Notes: a model not told the origin generated them from the sequence alone. DNA of 64,000 nucleotides from Citrus sinensis (GCF_022201045.2 NC_068558.1:6229501-6293500), one strand, 5' to 3'. Positions 48,813 through 60,635 are shown, counted from the first letter of the stretch. Numbers and translations: made by a program.

Positions 48813-49002
48813 GAGTAATGCTATACATTCTAAATTTTTTATCTTAAAAAGCTATCCCAAATAATGTGTCATTTATCAATTAGTTGATGAGATAATATAA
48901 TTAATTCACTTGGATCTTATAAAGAATTATCAATCACTCAATTAATGACACATCATTTGGGATAATTTTTTAGGATAAAAAATTTGAGATGTGTAGCACT
49001 AC
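48813..49002. mobile_element. Foldback MITE (GAGTAATGCTA ends)
   Basis: Left GAGTAATGCTATACATTCTA with 'aattttttatctt' and 'ctatcccaaataatgtgtcatt' is matched by the inverted right arm GTAGTGCTACACATCTCAAA, 'attttttatcc' and 'atcccaaatgatgtgtcatt'. Arms of about 60 bases pair well. The end resembles that of the MITE at 60409-60610. Confidence 0.75.
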
Positions 49003-49230
49003 TATAAAAAAATTACAAAAAAGAGAAAAAAAAATAGACCTAATTTTGTGTCAAACCTTTCTGTTTTTTTTTTTAAGTTTATTGCTTAAAAGAAAGAAGA
49101 TAAAGAAGATATTGATATGGAGTTAACTTTGATTAGATAGTAGTTTCTAGAAATTTTAAAATTAAAAGAAAATTATAGATAAAGTAAATCTCAGCCTTAA
49201 AATTTCTTAAATCAAAATCATATATATATA

Positions 49231-49380
49231 TATATGGATCAGGCTACGGTGCAACTGTGGTACCGTACCATAGTTACATCCAGCTGCTAGATGCACTTAA
49301 ATTGGTGGAGTCTATTGATATTCAACAGTTGGATGCAACTGTGATACAGTACCACAGTTGAAATACAGGTTTCTCCCATA
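49231..49380. mobile_element. Small palindromic MITE between TA runs
   Basis: Left 'gtgcaactgtggtaccgtac...agttacatccagctg' is inverted at the right as 'cagttggatgcaactgtgatacagtaccacagttg'. The element sits between two TATATATA runs (49218-49230, 49378-49391) that may be the duplicated target. No coding capacity. Confidence 0.65.
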
Positions 49381-49499
49381 TATATATATATTAGAAAAAT
49401 TACAGTCAGGAGATGAATTTTTTTTTTTTTTTTTTGGAGAGAGTCAGGAGATGATCTAAAGATTAGGAAAAGTTATGGATTATTATTGTTATTTTTCAC

Positions 49500-50320
49500 T
49501 GGGTTGGTGGCGTCCCCCCATGATTTATAAAGCTACGGGGAGGGAGGGAGGGGAGTCAGTACTAGGGTGGATTGAAAAATGAACTAAAAGGGAACAGGGA
49601 TACTGAGGTGACGTCAGATGACAAGAAAGTGACAGGCCGTCGGTACGGACATTGACCAATCAGATCCCATCCCATGAAATATGAATCCTCATTATAAACT
49701 AGAAGTTGCACAGTAGGCTGACCACGTGACCAGAAGAATATCGCGCAGTCCCAGTCGCCTACAGCTTACTCGCCTGGCCTGTGACTGGATCTGGATTGGA
49801 ACATTGGTTAACGATAAAGGCATGACGTTGATGCCAACCCCAAGCGAAGAATTTTTATTCGGCTCGGGGACAACAAGGACAAAAAAGTCAAACCAAACGG
49901 TGTCGTCTTCTCTCCCGTATTTTCTGCCTCGCGTTTCATACGATGCCCTCTGCCGACAGTGGAGTTCTTGTACATTACATCTGGACCGTACGCGTTGTCG
50001 TTTTCGGGATAGAGCCTGTCGGTCTGATTCGTTGGGCGGCCTTGATTATATGACAATGACCAATCGATCTGTATATCATATGGTTTCAAAATATGTGATG
50101 GGCCTGGCTACCGTACGTATGAATCACACAGAGACCATGAGTCTGACACGTGCTCGATTATTCGGTACCGTAATTTGTGCAGTACCATTGTTGTTGTTGT
50201 TGTTGTCCATCGGTCCCTCAGCCACCTGCTTCTTTCGATTTATCTTAATCTTTCATTCCATTTTACGTTTTTCTTACCTAACTGTGTTTTTCAAAATTAG
50301 CTTGTATGATTGAAATTGGA
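49500..50320 (+). promoter_or_regulatory. Isolated GC-richer, promoter-like block without a recognised gene
   Basis: In a strongly AT-rich region this block carries TGACGTCA (49609-49616), CCAAT (49655-49659), a TATA-like ATTATAAACT (49690-49699) and a G-box CACGTG (49724-49729) close together, then a second CACGTG at 50147. An open frame spans 49726-50313 but starts with GTG, lacks domains and ends in low-complexity hydrophobic sequence, so I do not call it a protein. A non-coding transcript or a relict promoter are the options. Confidence 0.3.
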
Positions 50321-51285
50321 CACGACTCTATGCTAATGGCTTCAAAATAGAAACCGAGTAAAGTGGCTTTTAGTGTAAGGTATTAAAACAAGTCATTTGA
50401 CATTCCGACAACAAATTTTTCCTGCAAATATTGTAGAAGCGATGCATGAGTGTTTGACCTTCTTCTTCAAATTTTTGGGGGTATTTTGATTGATAGGAGC
50501 TTTCTAAAGTGTTATGATGGCTAACTTGAATATGGACTCATCTCATCTTTAACCTTTTCAAAGAAAAATACAGCTATATATATTTATATATTTTTACTTT
50601 TTCAAATTCAAGTAACATGTGTGTCTACGTTTGGTTATATAACTATTGATAATGTTGCAGTCTAAATGTTTAGACTCGTTTTGAGTCATGTCTATATATA
50701 ATTTAAGATTAATGTGTACTAACAATTAAGAGAAAAGTATTCATAAAGTTTCATATCCTAGCGATTCAGCTTTACCCTATCAATGACTTAATGACATGTA
50801 TATGCAAGAAAAAGAAATTGATAGAGAGAGAAAGGCGATGAATAAAAAGTGCAAAAGAAAATCCGATTAAAGTAAAATGTGAAGTAACGGAAAACAACCA
50901 TAAATTTATTATATAGTAAGGACTACAAATAAATATATATAAATAATGTCATAAGGATATCTAAATAAATAAACCAAGCCGGGGCTTAGAGCTAAAAGTT
51001 GGCGGGGAAAAAAAATCATAAAGAAGGGGGACTTTTTGGCAGCATTCCGAAATTACTCTAAATAAGACACGGTGAGAAGAATAGTGAAAATTGATTAAAG
51101 TAGAGCGTATCTTTCCTTCTTCTTTTTTTTTCGAAATAAAGGTATTTTAGAGGTACCTTTGTGAGCGTAACTCCAAGAAGCTGAGACAACTCTTTAACAA
51201 AAGTTATTTGGTGGTCCATGATTCATCATAGTCATAAAGTAAAATAGTTTATTGATGAAGGTTAATTTTTTTCTATAACACAAAA

Positions 51286-51835
51286 GGCCGGTTTCGTCTG
51301 TAACTTTTAAAATAATTATTATAAATTATATTGTAAAAACAATTAACTTAAAAATAATCAGTTAAATGTTTGATAAAAGTTATTTTTAAAAGCACTAAGT
51401 TTTAAAAATATTCGATTGTGTTTGATAAATGTTACTGTTAAATTATTATAACAAATTAACAATATAAATGACTGGATTTGATATAATGTTAGAATAAATT
51501 TTATTTAAATATTTATAAATTGATAACTAAAATAAATATTTTTTATTTTTTTATCTCAATATAATTAGTAGTAATAATAATAATAATTTCTTTAAAGTTA
51601 GTGATTTTATTTGCTAATTAATAAGGATAATTTTATATTTTCATAATATATATGAGGATATATACAAAATTGTTAAGTATAAAAGTGATGTTGAAAATCA
51701 GATTTTGAAATGTCTTGTAGAATTGGGTGATTTTGCCAAAAGTAATTTTAAAAAAAAATAATCAAATACCAAAATTAATTTTTAATTTTTCAAACTCACT
51801 TTTCACTCTCCCAAAAGCAATCTCAACCAAGCCTT
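51286..51835. mobile_element. MITE, family shared with 20216-20750 (copy 2)
   Basis: The left end GGCCGGTTTCGTCTGTAACTT and the inverted right end GGCTTGGTTGAGATTGCTTT bound a segment that aligns collinearly with 20216-20750. The right flank is TTA (51836-51838); the left TTA is not obvious. This copy lacks the long AAT expansion. Confidence 0.65.
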
Positions 51836-51880
51836 AAGAGGTTTTGCAAGATTTTAAATCCTTCTATACAATAGAAGTTG

Positions 51881-52110
51881 ATTCTGATTGAAATATTTAG
51901 ATACATGTGTATCCAATTTAGTATGTGCTCACATATACAATAAGCCATTACAATTTGATTTGGTAGGTTTAGGTGTTGTTTGGGATTGAAATTAGATTCT
52001 GATTGAAATATTTGAATACATGTGTATCCAATTTAGTATGTGCTCACATATATAAAATAAACCATTACAATTTGATTTGGTAGGTTTAAGTGCTGTTTGA
52101 GATTAAGATT
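51881..52110. repeat. 115-base tandem duplication including a MITE terminus
   Basis: A unit starting ATTCTGATTGAAATATTT at 51881 recurs at 51996 (period 115) with few differences. Each unit ends in the Tourist-type terminus (GTGTTGTTTGGGATTGAAAT, GTGCTGTTTGAGATTAAGAT). The first terminus is therefore an orphan end, and only the second continues into a full MITE. Confidence 0.75.
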
Positions 52111-52360
52111 GGACAGCTGTAGTTTAAAAGTTACAGCACTAAAGTGTTTGATAAACATTAGCTGCTGTATTTAAAATCTATGTTGATATAATTTTTTACT
52201 TGTATGATGAAAAATTTATTATATATTTAATAATTTTATCAAAATTATTATTTAAAAATTGTGTTTACTATATACTATTAACTTTTATTTTATAGTTATA
52301 ATTTTTTTCCACAATACATGTATTTTAAAAGTTATAACACCTCAATCTCAAACAAGACTC
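52089..52360. mobile_element. Tourist-like MITE, copy 4
   Basis: Left AGTGCTGTTTGAGATTAAGA and right CTCAATCTCAAACAAGACTC are inverted. The inside shares 'agtgtttgataaacattagctgctgta' and 'aattttatcaaaattatt' with the copy at 28140. The target bases (TTA left, TAG right) do not match perfectly. Confidence 0.6.
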
Positions 52361-55300
52361 TAGTAGATTTTTAATTGTAGATATTATTATTCATTAATGA
52401 ATTTATTAATTAAGAAGATAACACCAGTAATTTTCGAGAATGAGTGTGTGTATATATATATTGGTTTCAAGTATATACAATATGATTCTATTCAAGAAGT
52501 TAATTAGATCTAGTTCTTATAATAGCGAGTAGCCTTCTCAGAGCATAAGTTTTGGGTTCGAACGTTAATGAATGCGATGAGTTAATAATTAAAAAACATA
52601 AAAACTTGCCAATAAAATTACCCTATCCAAATTTGGCATAATCTATGGACCTAACATTTTTCAAAGGATGCTACCCGATTCACTCACTAGGGAAGCATGC
52701 AATTTGAGAATTTAAAATCCTGAAATTGTTATACTTGGCCCACAGTCATCACTACTAAAGTCTAAAAATGTGAATCATTATAATATACAGATTCAAAATA
52801 TTGACATTTCATAAAGATGTGGAGGCAATAAGCTCATAATGTTAATTTAGGTCAGAACATGATAGGTGCTATCTATTTAGTGCAAAGCCTTCAATCTTGT
52901 AAATTTTGCAGAGTCAACACCCAGAGAAATTTTTCACCTTCTCTGATTTTGCATTGTCAATATCATTTCAATGTACCATTGGTAACTTCTTCTTTTTTTT
53001 CAAGGTTTTGGAAGTTCATAAAAATAAACTATCATGTTCGTAGATGGCACACTACAAGATATCCAAGCAAGAAATACATTGAATTTATTTTTAAATATTT
53101 GCAAAAAAAAATCAATATCTCTTGATCACCCAAAAACTGGGATAAATAAACGCTTAAAAAGAGAAATGAAATGGAAATGGAATAATGAGATTTGCATCGG
53201 AAGGGGGAAAGATTCTTGTATAAAGAGACAGTGTCGTCCTATACTCATGATTATATATATCCTTTCCCTTTAACCGAAAAGAAATGAGTGGAGCGAGTGA
53301 AGCATCAAGTTTAAGCATACCATATGATACGAGTAAAAGAGCTTCTTTAAGTTTGTTGAGAAGTCATTGTTTGTGAGCATTGCCGACAAGAGTTTCTGTC
53401 TCTCCACTAAATGAGTCATTACAAGACCCCTCCCCAATGTGCCAAAATAATACTGTACTCATTTCACCACTCACCAAAAAGTTAAAAAAAAGCCTGCATC
53501 ATTTCTTCAGTTTTCACCTTTAAAGAGTTTGTGGAGGTGGGTGGGTGATTGGGTAAAAATTATATGGGTTTGGAACTTTAGATAGTTTTTGTTGACAAAT
53601 CCGCAATTAATTTACCATGAAAAGATGCCGAAAAGAAGAAGAAGAAGAAGAAAATGTAATTCAATTGGTTTCCTCAATTGGAGGGCTTCCAGTAAATGGG
53701 TTGATGACCGGCCATTGTCAAATGACTCCTTTTAGACTCTTTTGCCTTCAACTCAGGCGGTAGCAACGTCCTGTCCGGTTTTATTTTTCCTTTTCTTTTC
53801 CCCTCTTTTTACTCAATCTGTGTAATCTTTCCCTTGTTTATCAATGAGTAAGTTCATGAAAATCATGCAAGGAATGGGTCATTATGTTGCACTAATTACC
53901 ATTGACATTCAATACTAGCAGTTTGCACCCATACCATTTTCAAAGTCTTGTAACTTATCAGAATTGGGATGTTTGTACAGCAAAGGGGAATGGGTTGCTT
54001 ACAATAAAGTTAAATAAAGATTGTAGTATGAATGCAATGCTAAAAATGGTGAAATATGTGGAAAAGTTTCAAGCATCTACCATTCAAAAGTTTTGGGGTA
54101 CAATTGATACCAAATTCAATTGAAAATTAATGCATATTGTCAACTAAAACACCTACTTCCTATTGTTGGGTTTATGCTTGCAGAAATTCAAACATAATAA
54201 AAATATTTAAGCTGTGGTCCTTTATTTCAATCTACCAAGTGCAGAACAGCTAATGTTTGAAGGCCAGTTCAAGGGAATGATTCTTATCGGGACAAGCCAG
54301 AAAGATGTATGACAAAGTTCAAAACAAACTGATGTACGTTCACAATATTTTAACCGTGTATGCATTAAAAAATTTGTATTCTCAAAACATAGTAACAGAT
54401 ACGTTACAATTTACAACAAAGCTTCATACGAATGTTAGTTAACAAATACCAACATGCGAGTAACCAACGGCAAGGTTATTATTGGAGAGTTACATAAATG
54501 TCAAATAGAAAAATCTGTCAGTTGCAGGATCACTCCCGAGCATTTTATGTGCTGCTTCATGCCGACAAAATTGCTTAATTTGGGACCTCTTGAGACCCTT
54601 TCTCACAATCATGGGGGGCATCAATCCAATGACTCTGCATGAACGTCATGAGCTTTGGAATGTTTAAAAGAGAAGTTACCACCACAAAAATGATTTGATA
54701 TCTCCCCTTGACAAACCACCAAAGCTTGGAAAAAGACTTGCACTTGCATCATGTGGTGGGGCTCCACTCTCTCAAAGGCACAAAAACCAGCAGATATGGA
54801 TTGAAAAACTCAAAAACATACTGTTAGAAGTGCATCTCAGCTTCCTCTAAGGTTGTTGACCCGTAAAGCCAAACACAGCTTGCCATCCATCCAACTGGCT
54901 CAAGCAAGCAACCTGTGGCATCTTGCAAAAAGACACCTCACTGCCATTAAATCTTTCAAGTCCTAGGATCCTTTTTGCAAACTCCTCTTTAATCATGCTC
55001 CAACAATGCCAAACAATTGACCATGTTATGGTGGCCTTCCTGAGCCAACAATATCATTGTCATATCTTTCTGTCATAGAAAAGATTAAATAGAGTAATTA
55101 TATATATTCATCTCATTCCTCAACTTCACTGACCATAATTGATTTTAAGCCACATCTAGACCAAGATCTTAGTCAAACACAAATTTATCTTCTTTTAGGG
55201 AACTAAAAGTTTGAGGTCAAACACAAAACTCCAGCGTGAAAACTGAAATATCGATTTAACTATAGATCATGCAAAGTAATAAATAATTAAACACTAAAAA

Positions 55301-56391
55301 GGGGAAGGTTCACTTTGAGTTTGGTTTGGTTCCTAACTTAGAAGAGAGTTTAAAGGATAATCATTGATAAAACATGAAACTAAAGTACACACACAAGGGA
55401 CAAAACACTTAACCTGGTTTTGCTAGAAGCAGAGACAGCAAAGTTCATGGAAGCTTTACTTGTTCTGGAATGGAGAACACAGAATCTATAATTGGAACTG
55501 AATGATACTTTAGCAGCTCAGATCCTCTAAATAGGAATATGAACTAGCATAAGACATCAAATTCTAGTAGAAAAGAAAATCTTGAGCATGATTTTCCAGC
55601 AAACACCTCTCGTCATTCTCTTGAAGGGGCTGCATACGATCCAAACAACACACATATAAACTTCTACAAGCTTGTTTTGGGGAATTATCAGCTGATTCAG
55701 AATAACTATGCAGACAGAAAGCTAAATGCCTTTCAGAATGAACTCAATCGTCAGTCATGACTATAATGGCCAAGCTTAGCAGCACATAAACCAAATTAAA
55801 TAAAACTCTTAGATTGCCTAAGAATGCAAATATTGCCTGCAAAAGCCCACTGGAAGTCCAAGCAAGAAGAATAATGAATAGAAGTTAAAACATAGCCACG
55901 TTAACTGACACAAGTATTTGGACTCTCTTGAAGATAAATGACAAACATTTTTTGTGTTCAGAGACATGAAAAGATGAAGGGTATCATCTAAAACCCAGCA
56001 GAGAAATCATAAAACTTTCCCCTTTGTAAATACTATTAATTTTCCAAATTACTTGAGAAACAAAAATTGTACAACGTTCTTCCTGTTCTGTAAATTCTGT
56101 TCATGCACCACTTTCTATCTTTACAAACAAGAAGATTTTCTTTTCAGCATATCGAGAAGCTCCAAAAATCATGCTAGGATGAAGGATGACTAATTGCTCA
56201 AGAGATGACCACGAGCAGTGGCAGGAATACAAATTCAATTCCCTAACCATGTCCCTCTTTCTCCGACCTGACTGCCCCAAAATCTTCTAAAGAGTAAGTA
56301 AAAGAAGTACAAAAATGAAAGAAAAAATAGTGAAAAGAATTAAATAAATCCTACAAATTTTAATTTCTAAATGATTGAATTAAAACAGAAG
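52361..56391. other. Gene-free stretch and 3' flank of the BED/hAT gene
   Basis: No gene recognised over about 4 kb. A short GAA run is at 53635-53652. From about 55000 the DNA is less AT-rich and may include the long 3' UTR of the minus-strand gene ending at 56392. The bases 52505-52570 hold a B-box-like GGTTCGAAC (see rejected items). Confidence 0.4.
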
Positions 56392-58701
56392 TTACACTGA
56401 GGATGTATCAACAAGAACCTCATTTAGCACATCATCCTCACCATTTGCCAAGGCAAAAAGCTCTGCGTCCTTCTCTTCATCACTGGAAAAATCCCGCCTC
56501 TCAAGTTTGGAATGAGCTGCAATGAATATTACCTTCTGAGCCCTCTCCATGCCTAGTCTCGACTGCCCATGGGCACATACCCATCTCAACAAAGACCAGT
56601 TGCATTTAAAACCACATGACGATGCATGAAGAAAAATAAGCCTAACTGCAACTTTCCCTAGGGACTTAAACTCAGTAAGATAAGTTTCCCACACAAGCCT
56701 ACTACTTTGGGGATTTGCAATTCTCATTTTTCCAGTGACGGGGTCCCTTTCTTTCATTTGGACTGCTCGAGCATATACCGGATCAAGCCCTTCTGTTCTC
56801 CATTTCATGAGCTCCATTAGTGCAATATGAGCCTCCTCCCTTGAAACAAGCCGGGTAATTAGCTTGTCAACATCCTTCTCTTGCTCAGATGTCAAGCACT
56901 TGAATGGTGGAAGGTACTTCCCGCTAGTGTCTCTAATCAAATAAAGTGGATCAAGTATGTATGCAGCCGCCCAAGCCGGGTGATAGTTCTTCTTGAACCG
57001 CTTTTCAATCACTTTCTCCACCGGTCCTTCCACAATGTGGAATTTTGAACACCAATCTTTCACTTTTGTTCTAAGCTCATCCCAGAGTGGGAGGCATTGC
57101 CCAACTAGTGGCCTTTCTGTCTCAATCTCCTGAGCCATTTCTTTGATCAATTTAACCAGTGAGTGCACTGCCTCCAACTCATTCCAAAACTGTGCTTCTC
57201 GCGACATGTCTGCAACTTCTCTTGCAAGAGGATCTTCCATTAATATCATCTTATAAGATTCGTCTAATACAACCAACTGAAGTGCTCGAGCCGAGTTCAA
57301 TATATCATCTATCAATGTATAATAAGGTTCAAAGTTATTCAACTTCTCATAATCCCTCAAAGGCACCCTCAAAAATCCGCCATGCCCATACTCTTGCAAA
57401 TGATACTTATTAAAGCTATTTCGAATTTGATTCGTGTTATTCACGAAATTTGCCAACTTGAGACAATTATCTGCTACAGTATTGAACAAAGGAAGCTCCT
57501 TGCTGAAGTCCTTGATCAAAGTAGTGAAGCCTTGGAACTGACAAGAAAGATTGACCATCCAATGATTCTGATTCTCCAAATTCCTCAATGCTTTAGCCTT
57601 AAACTTGTCTGCAACTATCCCTACACATTGTTGCACGGCATTCCCACAAATGCCTGTTATTGTCTCCCACAAAATCTCCTCAGCATACTTAGAAGGCACA
57701 GCACCACTAAAAAACACAGCCCTCCTGTACAAACTAGTACCATTAGGCAAATTCACAGTCAAATTCACCAAATTATCTTCACCAAAACCCTTGGCTTTCC
57801 AACCATCAGAAGATACTTGAAAAAACATAGCATCTCTAATCCTTGCCTCAGACTCGGCTCTCACTTCCTCAAACTTTAAATCCAATCTTGAACCAACAAA
57901 CTCCCTTCTTGAAAACGCTGGCAACCCAACTTGATTTAAAAAAGCTCTAAACTTTGGATGCTCCAAGCTTGAAAAAGAAACAGACCCACATGACTCATAC
58001 ACCCAATCAGCAAGAAAATCAAGAGCAGAATCAATCTGGCTCTTGCTCAAAGCTGGTCCAGGCGAAGTTTTTGGACTCTTTAACCTTTTAACACTATCTT
58101 CCAACATAGCCAAAGCTCCTAAATCTTCTTTCCCTCCAGATAAAACCAAATGCTGCTGGCCTGGCAAATAAGAACCCGCAACACTCGCTGAGACAGCTGT
58201 AGTCGCCAGTTCTTGAAATCTTGACGGATCCACTATAGCCAGCGGGGTTGCTTGATAAGAAGTCGACGATGAGCCAACACCAACACCAGCTTTGCTCACT
58301 TCAAGAACTGAAGACGAGCTGCTGCGTTTGCGGTTATGACTCGACGGTGACGGAAGACTAGCCGACGACGGAGAGATGGACGAAATGGGTTTGGCTAAAG
58401 AATTGAAGTTCGGGCAGGTGCCTCGCTTGAGATGCTCGGAGGCAGTGCGGGACGGGTTTGAAGCTGAGAAGACGGCGTCGCATAAGGAACATCTTAGCTT
58501 CACTGCTTTTGGGAGACCAGTGTCAGCGTTGTGAATCAGCATGGGTTCGAGGTGAGCCCAGTACCAGGCTCCTTTGCCTTTTATGGCCTTCGTTCGAACC
58601 ATCACTAGCCCTTCGTATCTCTTGTGCACAGCCTTCGCTGTCAGCTCGTCCGAAGACAGTGAGTCCACCGCTTGTGTTTGAGTAGTGTTGGCGGTTGCCA
58701 T
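56392..58701 (-). CDS. BED-finger, hAT-transposase-derived protein (domesticated)
   Basis: A single uninterrupted exon encodes 769 residues from MATANTTQTQ. An in-frame ATG 16 codons upstream (58749) would add MSESKFFISLHLPPLT, but the MATA-type start fits relatives I recall. A BED-like finger is visible (C71-x2-C74 ... H90-x5-C96, in KLRCSLCDAVFSASNPSRTA). Then come a Ser/Pro-rich linker with a basic RKRSSSSS patch, a degenerate hAT RNase H-like core (SSDGWKAKGFGEDN; VGIVADKFKAKALRNLENQN) and a C-terminal hAT dimerisation-like region (SSRLVWETYLTEFKSLGKVA) with an acidic end. There are no TIRs or target duplication around it, the frame is intact and relatives are conserved across dicots (recalled: At1g12380, At1g62870), so it looks like a host gene. 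Probable nuclear DNA-binding protein; its targets are unknown. Confidence 0.9.
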   Translation of the reverse strand: MATANTTQTQAVDSLSSDELTAKAVHKRYEGLVMVRTKAIKGKGAWYWAHLEPMLIHNADTGLPKAVKLRCSLCDAVFSASNPSRTASEHLKRGTCPNFNSLAKPISSISPSSASLPSPSSHNRKRSSSSSVLEVSKAGVGVGSSSTSYQATPLAIVDPSRFQELATTAVSASVAGSYLPGQQHLVLSGGKEDLGALAMLEDSVKRLKSPKTSPGPALSKSQIDSALDFLADWVYESCGSVSFSSLEHPKFRAFLNQVGLPAFSRREFVGSRLDLKFEEVRAESEARIRDAMFFQVSSDGWKAKGFGEDNLVNLTVNLPNGTSLYRRAVFFSGAVPSKYAEEILWETITGICGNAVQQCVGIVADKFKAKALRNLENQNHWMVNLSCQFQGFTTLIKDFSKELPLFNTVADNCLKLANFVNNTNQIRNSFNKYHLQEYGHGGFLRVPLRDYEKLNNFEPYYTLIDDILNSARALQLVVLDESYKMILMEDPLAREVADMSREAQFWNELEAVHSLVKLIKEMAQEIETERPLVGQCLPLWDELRTKVKDWCSKFHIVEGPVEKVIEKRFKKNYHPAWAAAYILDPLYLIRDTSGKYLPPFKCLTSEQEKDVDKLITRLVSREEAHIALMELMKWRTEGLDPVYARAVQMKERDPVTGKMRIANPQSSRLVWETYLTEFKSLGKVAVRLIFLHASSCGFKCNWSLLRWVCAHGQSRLGMERAQKVIFIAAHSKLERRDFSSDEEKDAELFALANGEDDVLNEVLVDTSSV

Positions 58702-58749
58702 TGTTAGGGGGGGTAAATGCAAGGAAATAAAAAACTTTGACTCGCTCAC

Positions 58750-58973
58750 AAAATTAGTGCTTTTTCAGGGAGTTCAAGGTCAGTTTTTTGTTTCCGTAGT
58801 CATGAGTGAGTGAAATGAAACGACGACGTCTGAGTAGTTTCATTCGGCCGGAATTTCATTTTCCGGCGAATACCCATGACCCAAGTTGTAATTTTTTAGT
58901 TGGGTGAGGGTGTAGTTTTGGTCTCAGTGATGAGTTGAATGGCCTGAGATAAAATTTCAAAGAGAGAAAAAAT

Positions 58974-59015
<42 letters not shown>

Positions 59016-60408
59016 AAGAGAAAAATAGAACACTGAGTGCTGTTACTGGCAAACTGGTGATTGTTTCAGTTCAAAGTAGTTGGAACACGCTCCAGTTATG
59101 TGCGCGTGGGGAACATAGAGGGCGACTGTGGATGGAAACAAATACAGTATGGCAAACACCACAGTCCCACGTACGAAAACACCAACATGAGATTGGCTGT
59201 CACTGGCAGGCGATTGGGGAGTGAGGCGCACGCGCTTCAAAAGTTAGTTCTAGTTTTGGTATCACTTTCATGTTCCTGCCCCTTCTTTTTTTCTCTTTTG
59301 TGCTGTTGGGGTCTTTGTTGTGGGGAAGGGCTTCTCTTGTCTGTAGCTTCCCCTTTTTTTTAATTTTTTAATAATTTTTTCTGTTTATGTTTTCTATTAT
59401 TTTATTATTAGAGGGGGGCTCTTTTCTTTTCATTCTACTTTTTATAATTATTTTCTCTCACTCCGACTGTGCAAGTATACAAATACAATACATTAAATTG
59501 AGGTTTCCAATTGTGACTTGTTCTTCATGTGGGTTTATTAAGAATGTGGACATAAAAGGGCAACCTAGGAATTTAATGTATTCCCACAAGAAGTTCTGTT
59601 CTGGGTCTGTGAGATATGTGTTGACCAAGACATGCAGGAGAATTGCCTTGAAAAAGTTCACCAATTGCCATTTTCATTCAATCAAAGCCTTTCTGATTTT
59701 TTTCTCTTTTCTTTTTTTTTTTTTTTTTGGCCTTTCTCTATTTTGTATTATTTACAATTTATTTTTCCATGTTTTAAATAAAAATTAAAAAAGAAGATTT
59801 TATTTCCTTTTAGAAAGAGCCTCAAGAGTAGGTGGCATAGGCAGAGGTAAATAAAACCAAGAGTCAAACTGTTTGTCTTCCGATCCATATTTTCCGCTCC
59901 ATTTTACTTTTACAGCAGTCAATTTCATTACTTTAACCCGTCTGCGGTCCCCCCCGGACTTTGGAGGTAAAATAATTATAAAAGAGGAACTTCCATAAGA
60001 AATTAAATAATGGCAATTTTACGAATCCCTTAAATAATCAACTGTCAAAAAGTACATATATTCAAAAAATCAAAGCATCAAAATTTTGAATATTATCTTG
60101 TGAGTCTATTGATAGCGTTATCAGACGCTTGTCACAACTTATTTTGATGTGGACTTTAGTTCAATCGAAATTTAATAATGAATAAGAGGTTTATTTTTAA
60201 ATGAGGAGAAAATCTAATCCCAAATGTACAAGGGAAACAATTGTTAAAATGTTGCTATATATGTTTTGAAAGGGATGCAAATATATATGAGATTAGAGGC
60301 AATTATCTTTTTCTTGACTACAAATAATACATAATTGCAGACCTAATTATGACCCTACTAATATGCGTCATATGTTCATGTGCAAATATGAATTGTATAT
60401 ATATATAT
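58750..60408. other. 5' flank of the BED/hAT gene and spacer
   Basis: Holds the promoter and leader of the minus-strand gene. A (GA)n microsatellite is at 58979-59013, about 280 bases upstream of its start, which could be a GAGA-type element or simple repeat. Open frames at 58976-59788 have no family resemblance. A T run lies at 59710-59728. Confidence 0.45.
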
Positions 60409-60610
60409 GAGTAATGATACAGCCACAAACTCTTGTACAAACTTTTCTTGTACAAACTGACGTGGCATTAATTCATTGGTTGAATTAAATATCTCTTGGC
60501 CCACATAATTTATTCTTGTTATTTTGTATTGTCATTCAACCAATGAATTAATGCCACATCAATTTGTACAAGATAAGTTTGTACAAGAGTTTGTGGCTCT
60601 ATCATCACTC
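60409..60610. mobile_element. Foldback MITE (GAGTAATGATA ends) flanked by TA runs
   Basis: The left arm GAGTAATGATACAGCCACAA, 'actcttgtacaaactt', 'catggcattaattcattggttgaat' (abbreviated) pairs almost perfectly with the inverted right arm from 60610. Arms are about 80 bases, the loop about 45. TATATATAT runs at both sides (60397-60408, 60611-60620) may be the duplicated target of a Mutator-like MITE. Confidence 0.8.
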
Positions 60611-60635
60611 TATATATATATGTTAATTACTTTTG

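Noticed and set aside
49726-50313. 195-codon open frame
   Set aside because: It starts with GTG, has no domain, and ends in low-complexity hydrophobic sequence. Its GC-richer composition is better explained by a regulatory island.
52505-52570. Possible tRNA-derived SINE (B-box-like GGTTCGAAC)
   Set aside because: The A-box match is weak, no tRNA-like fold or poly-A end was seen, and no second copy is present in the window.
57159-57879. Open frames antisense to the BED/hAT gene
   Set aside because: They are shadows of the conserved minus-strand reading frame and resemble no family.
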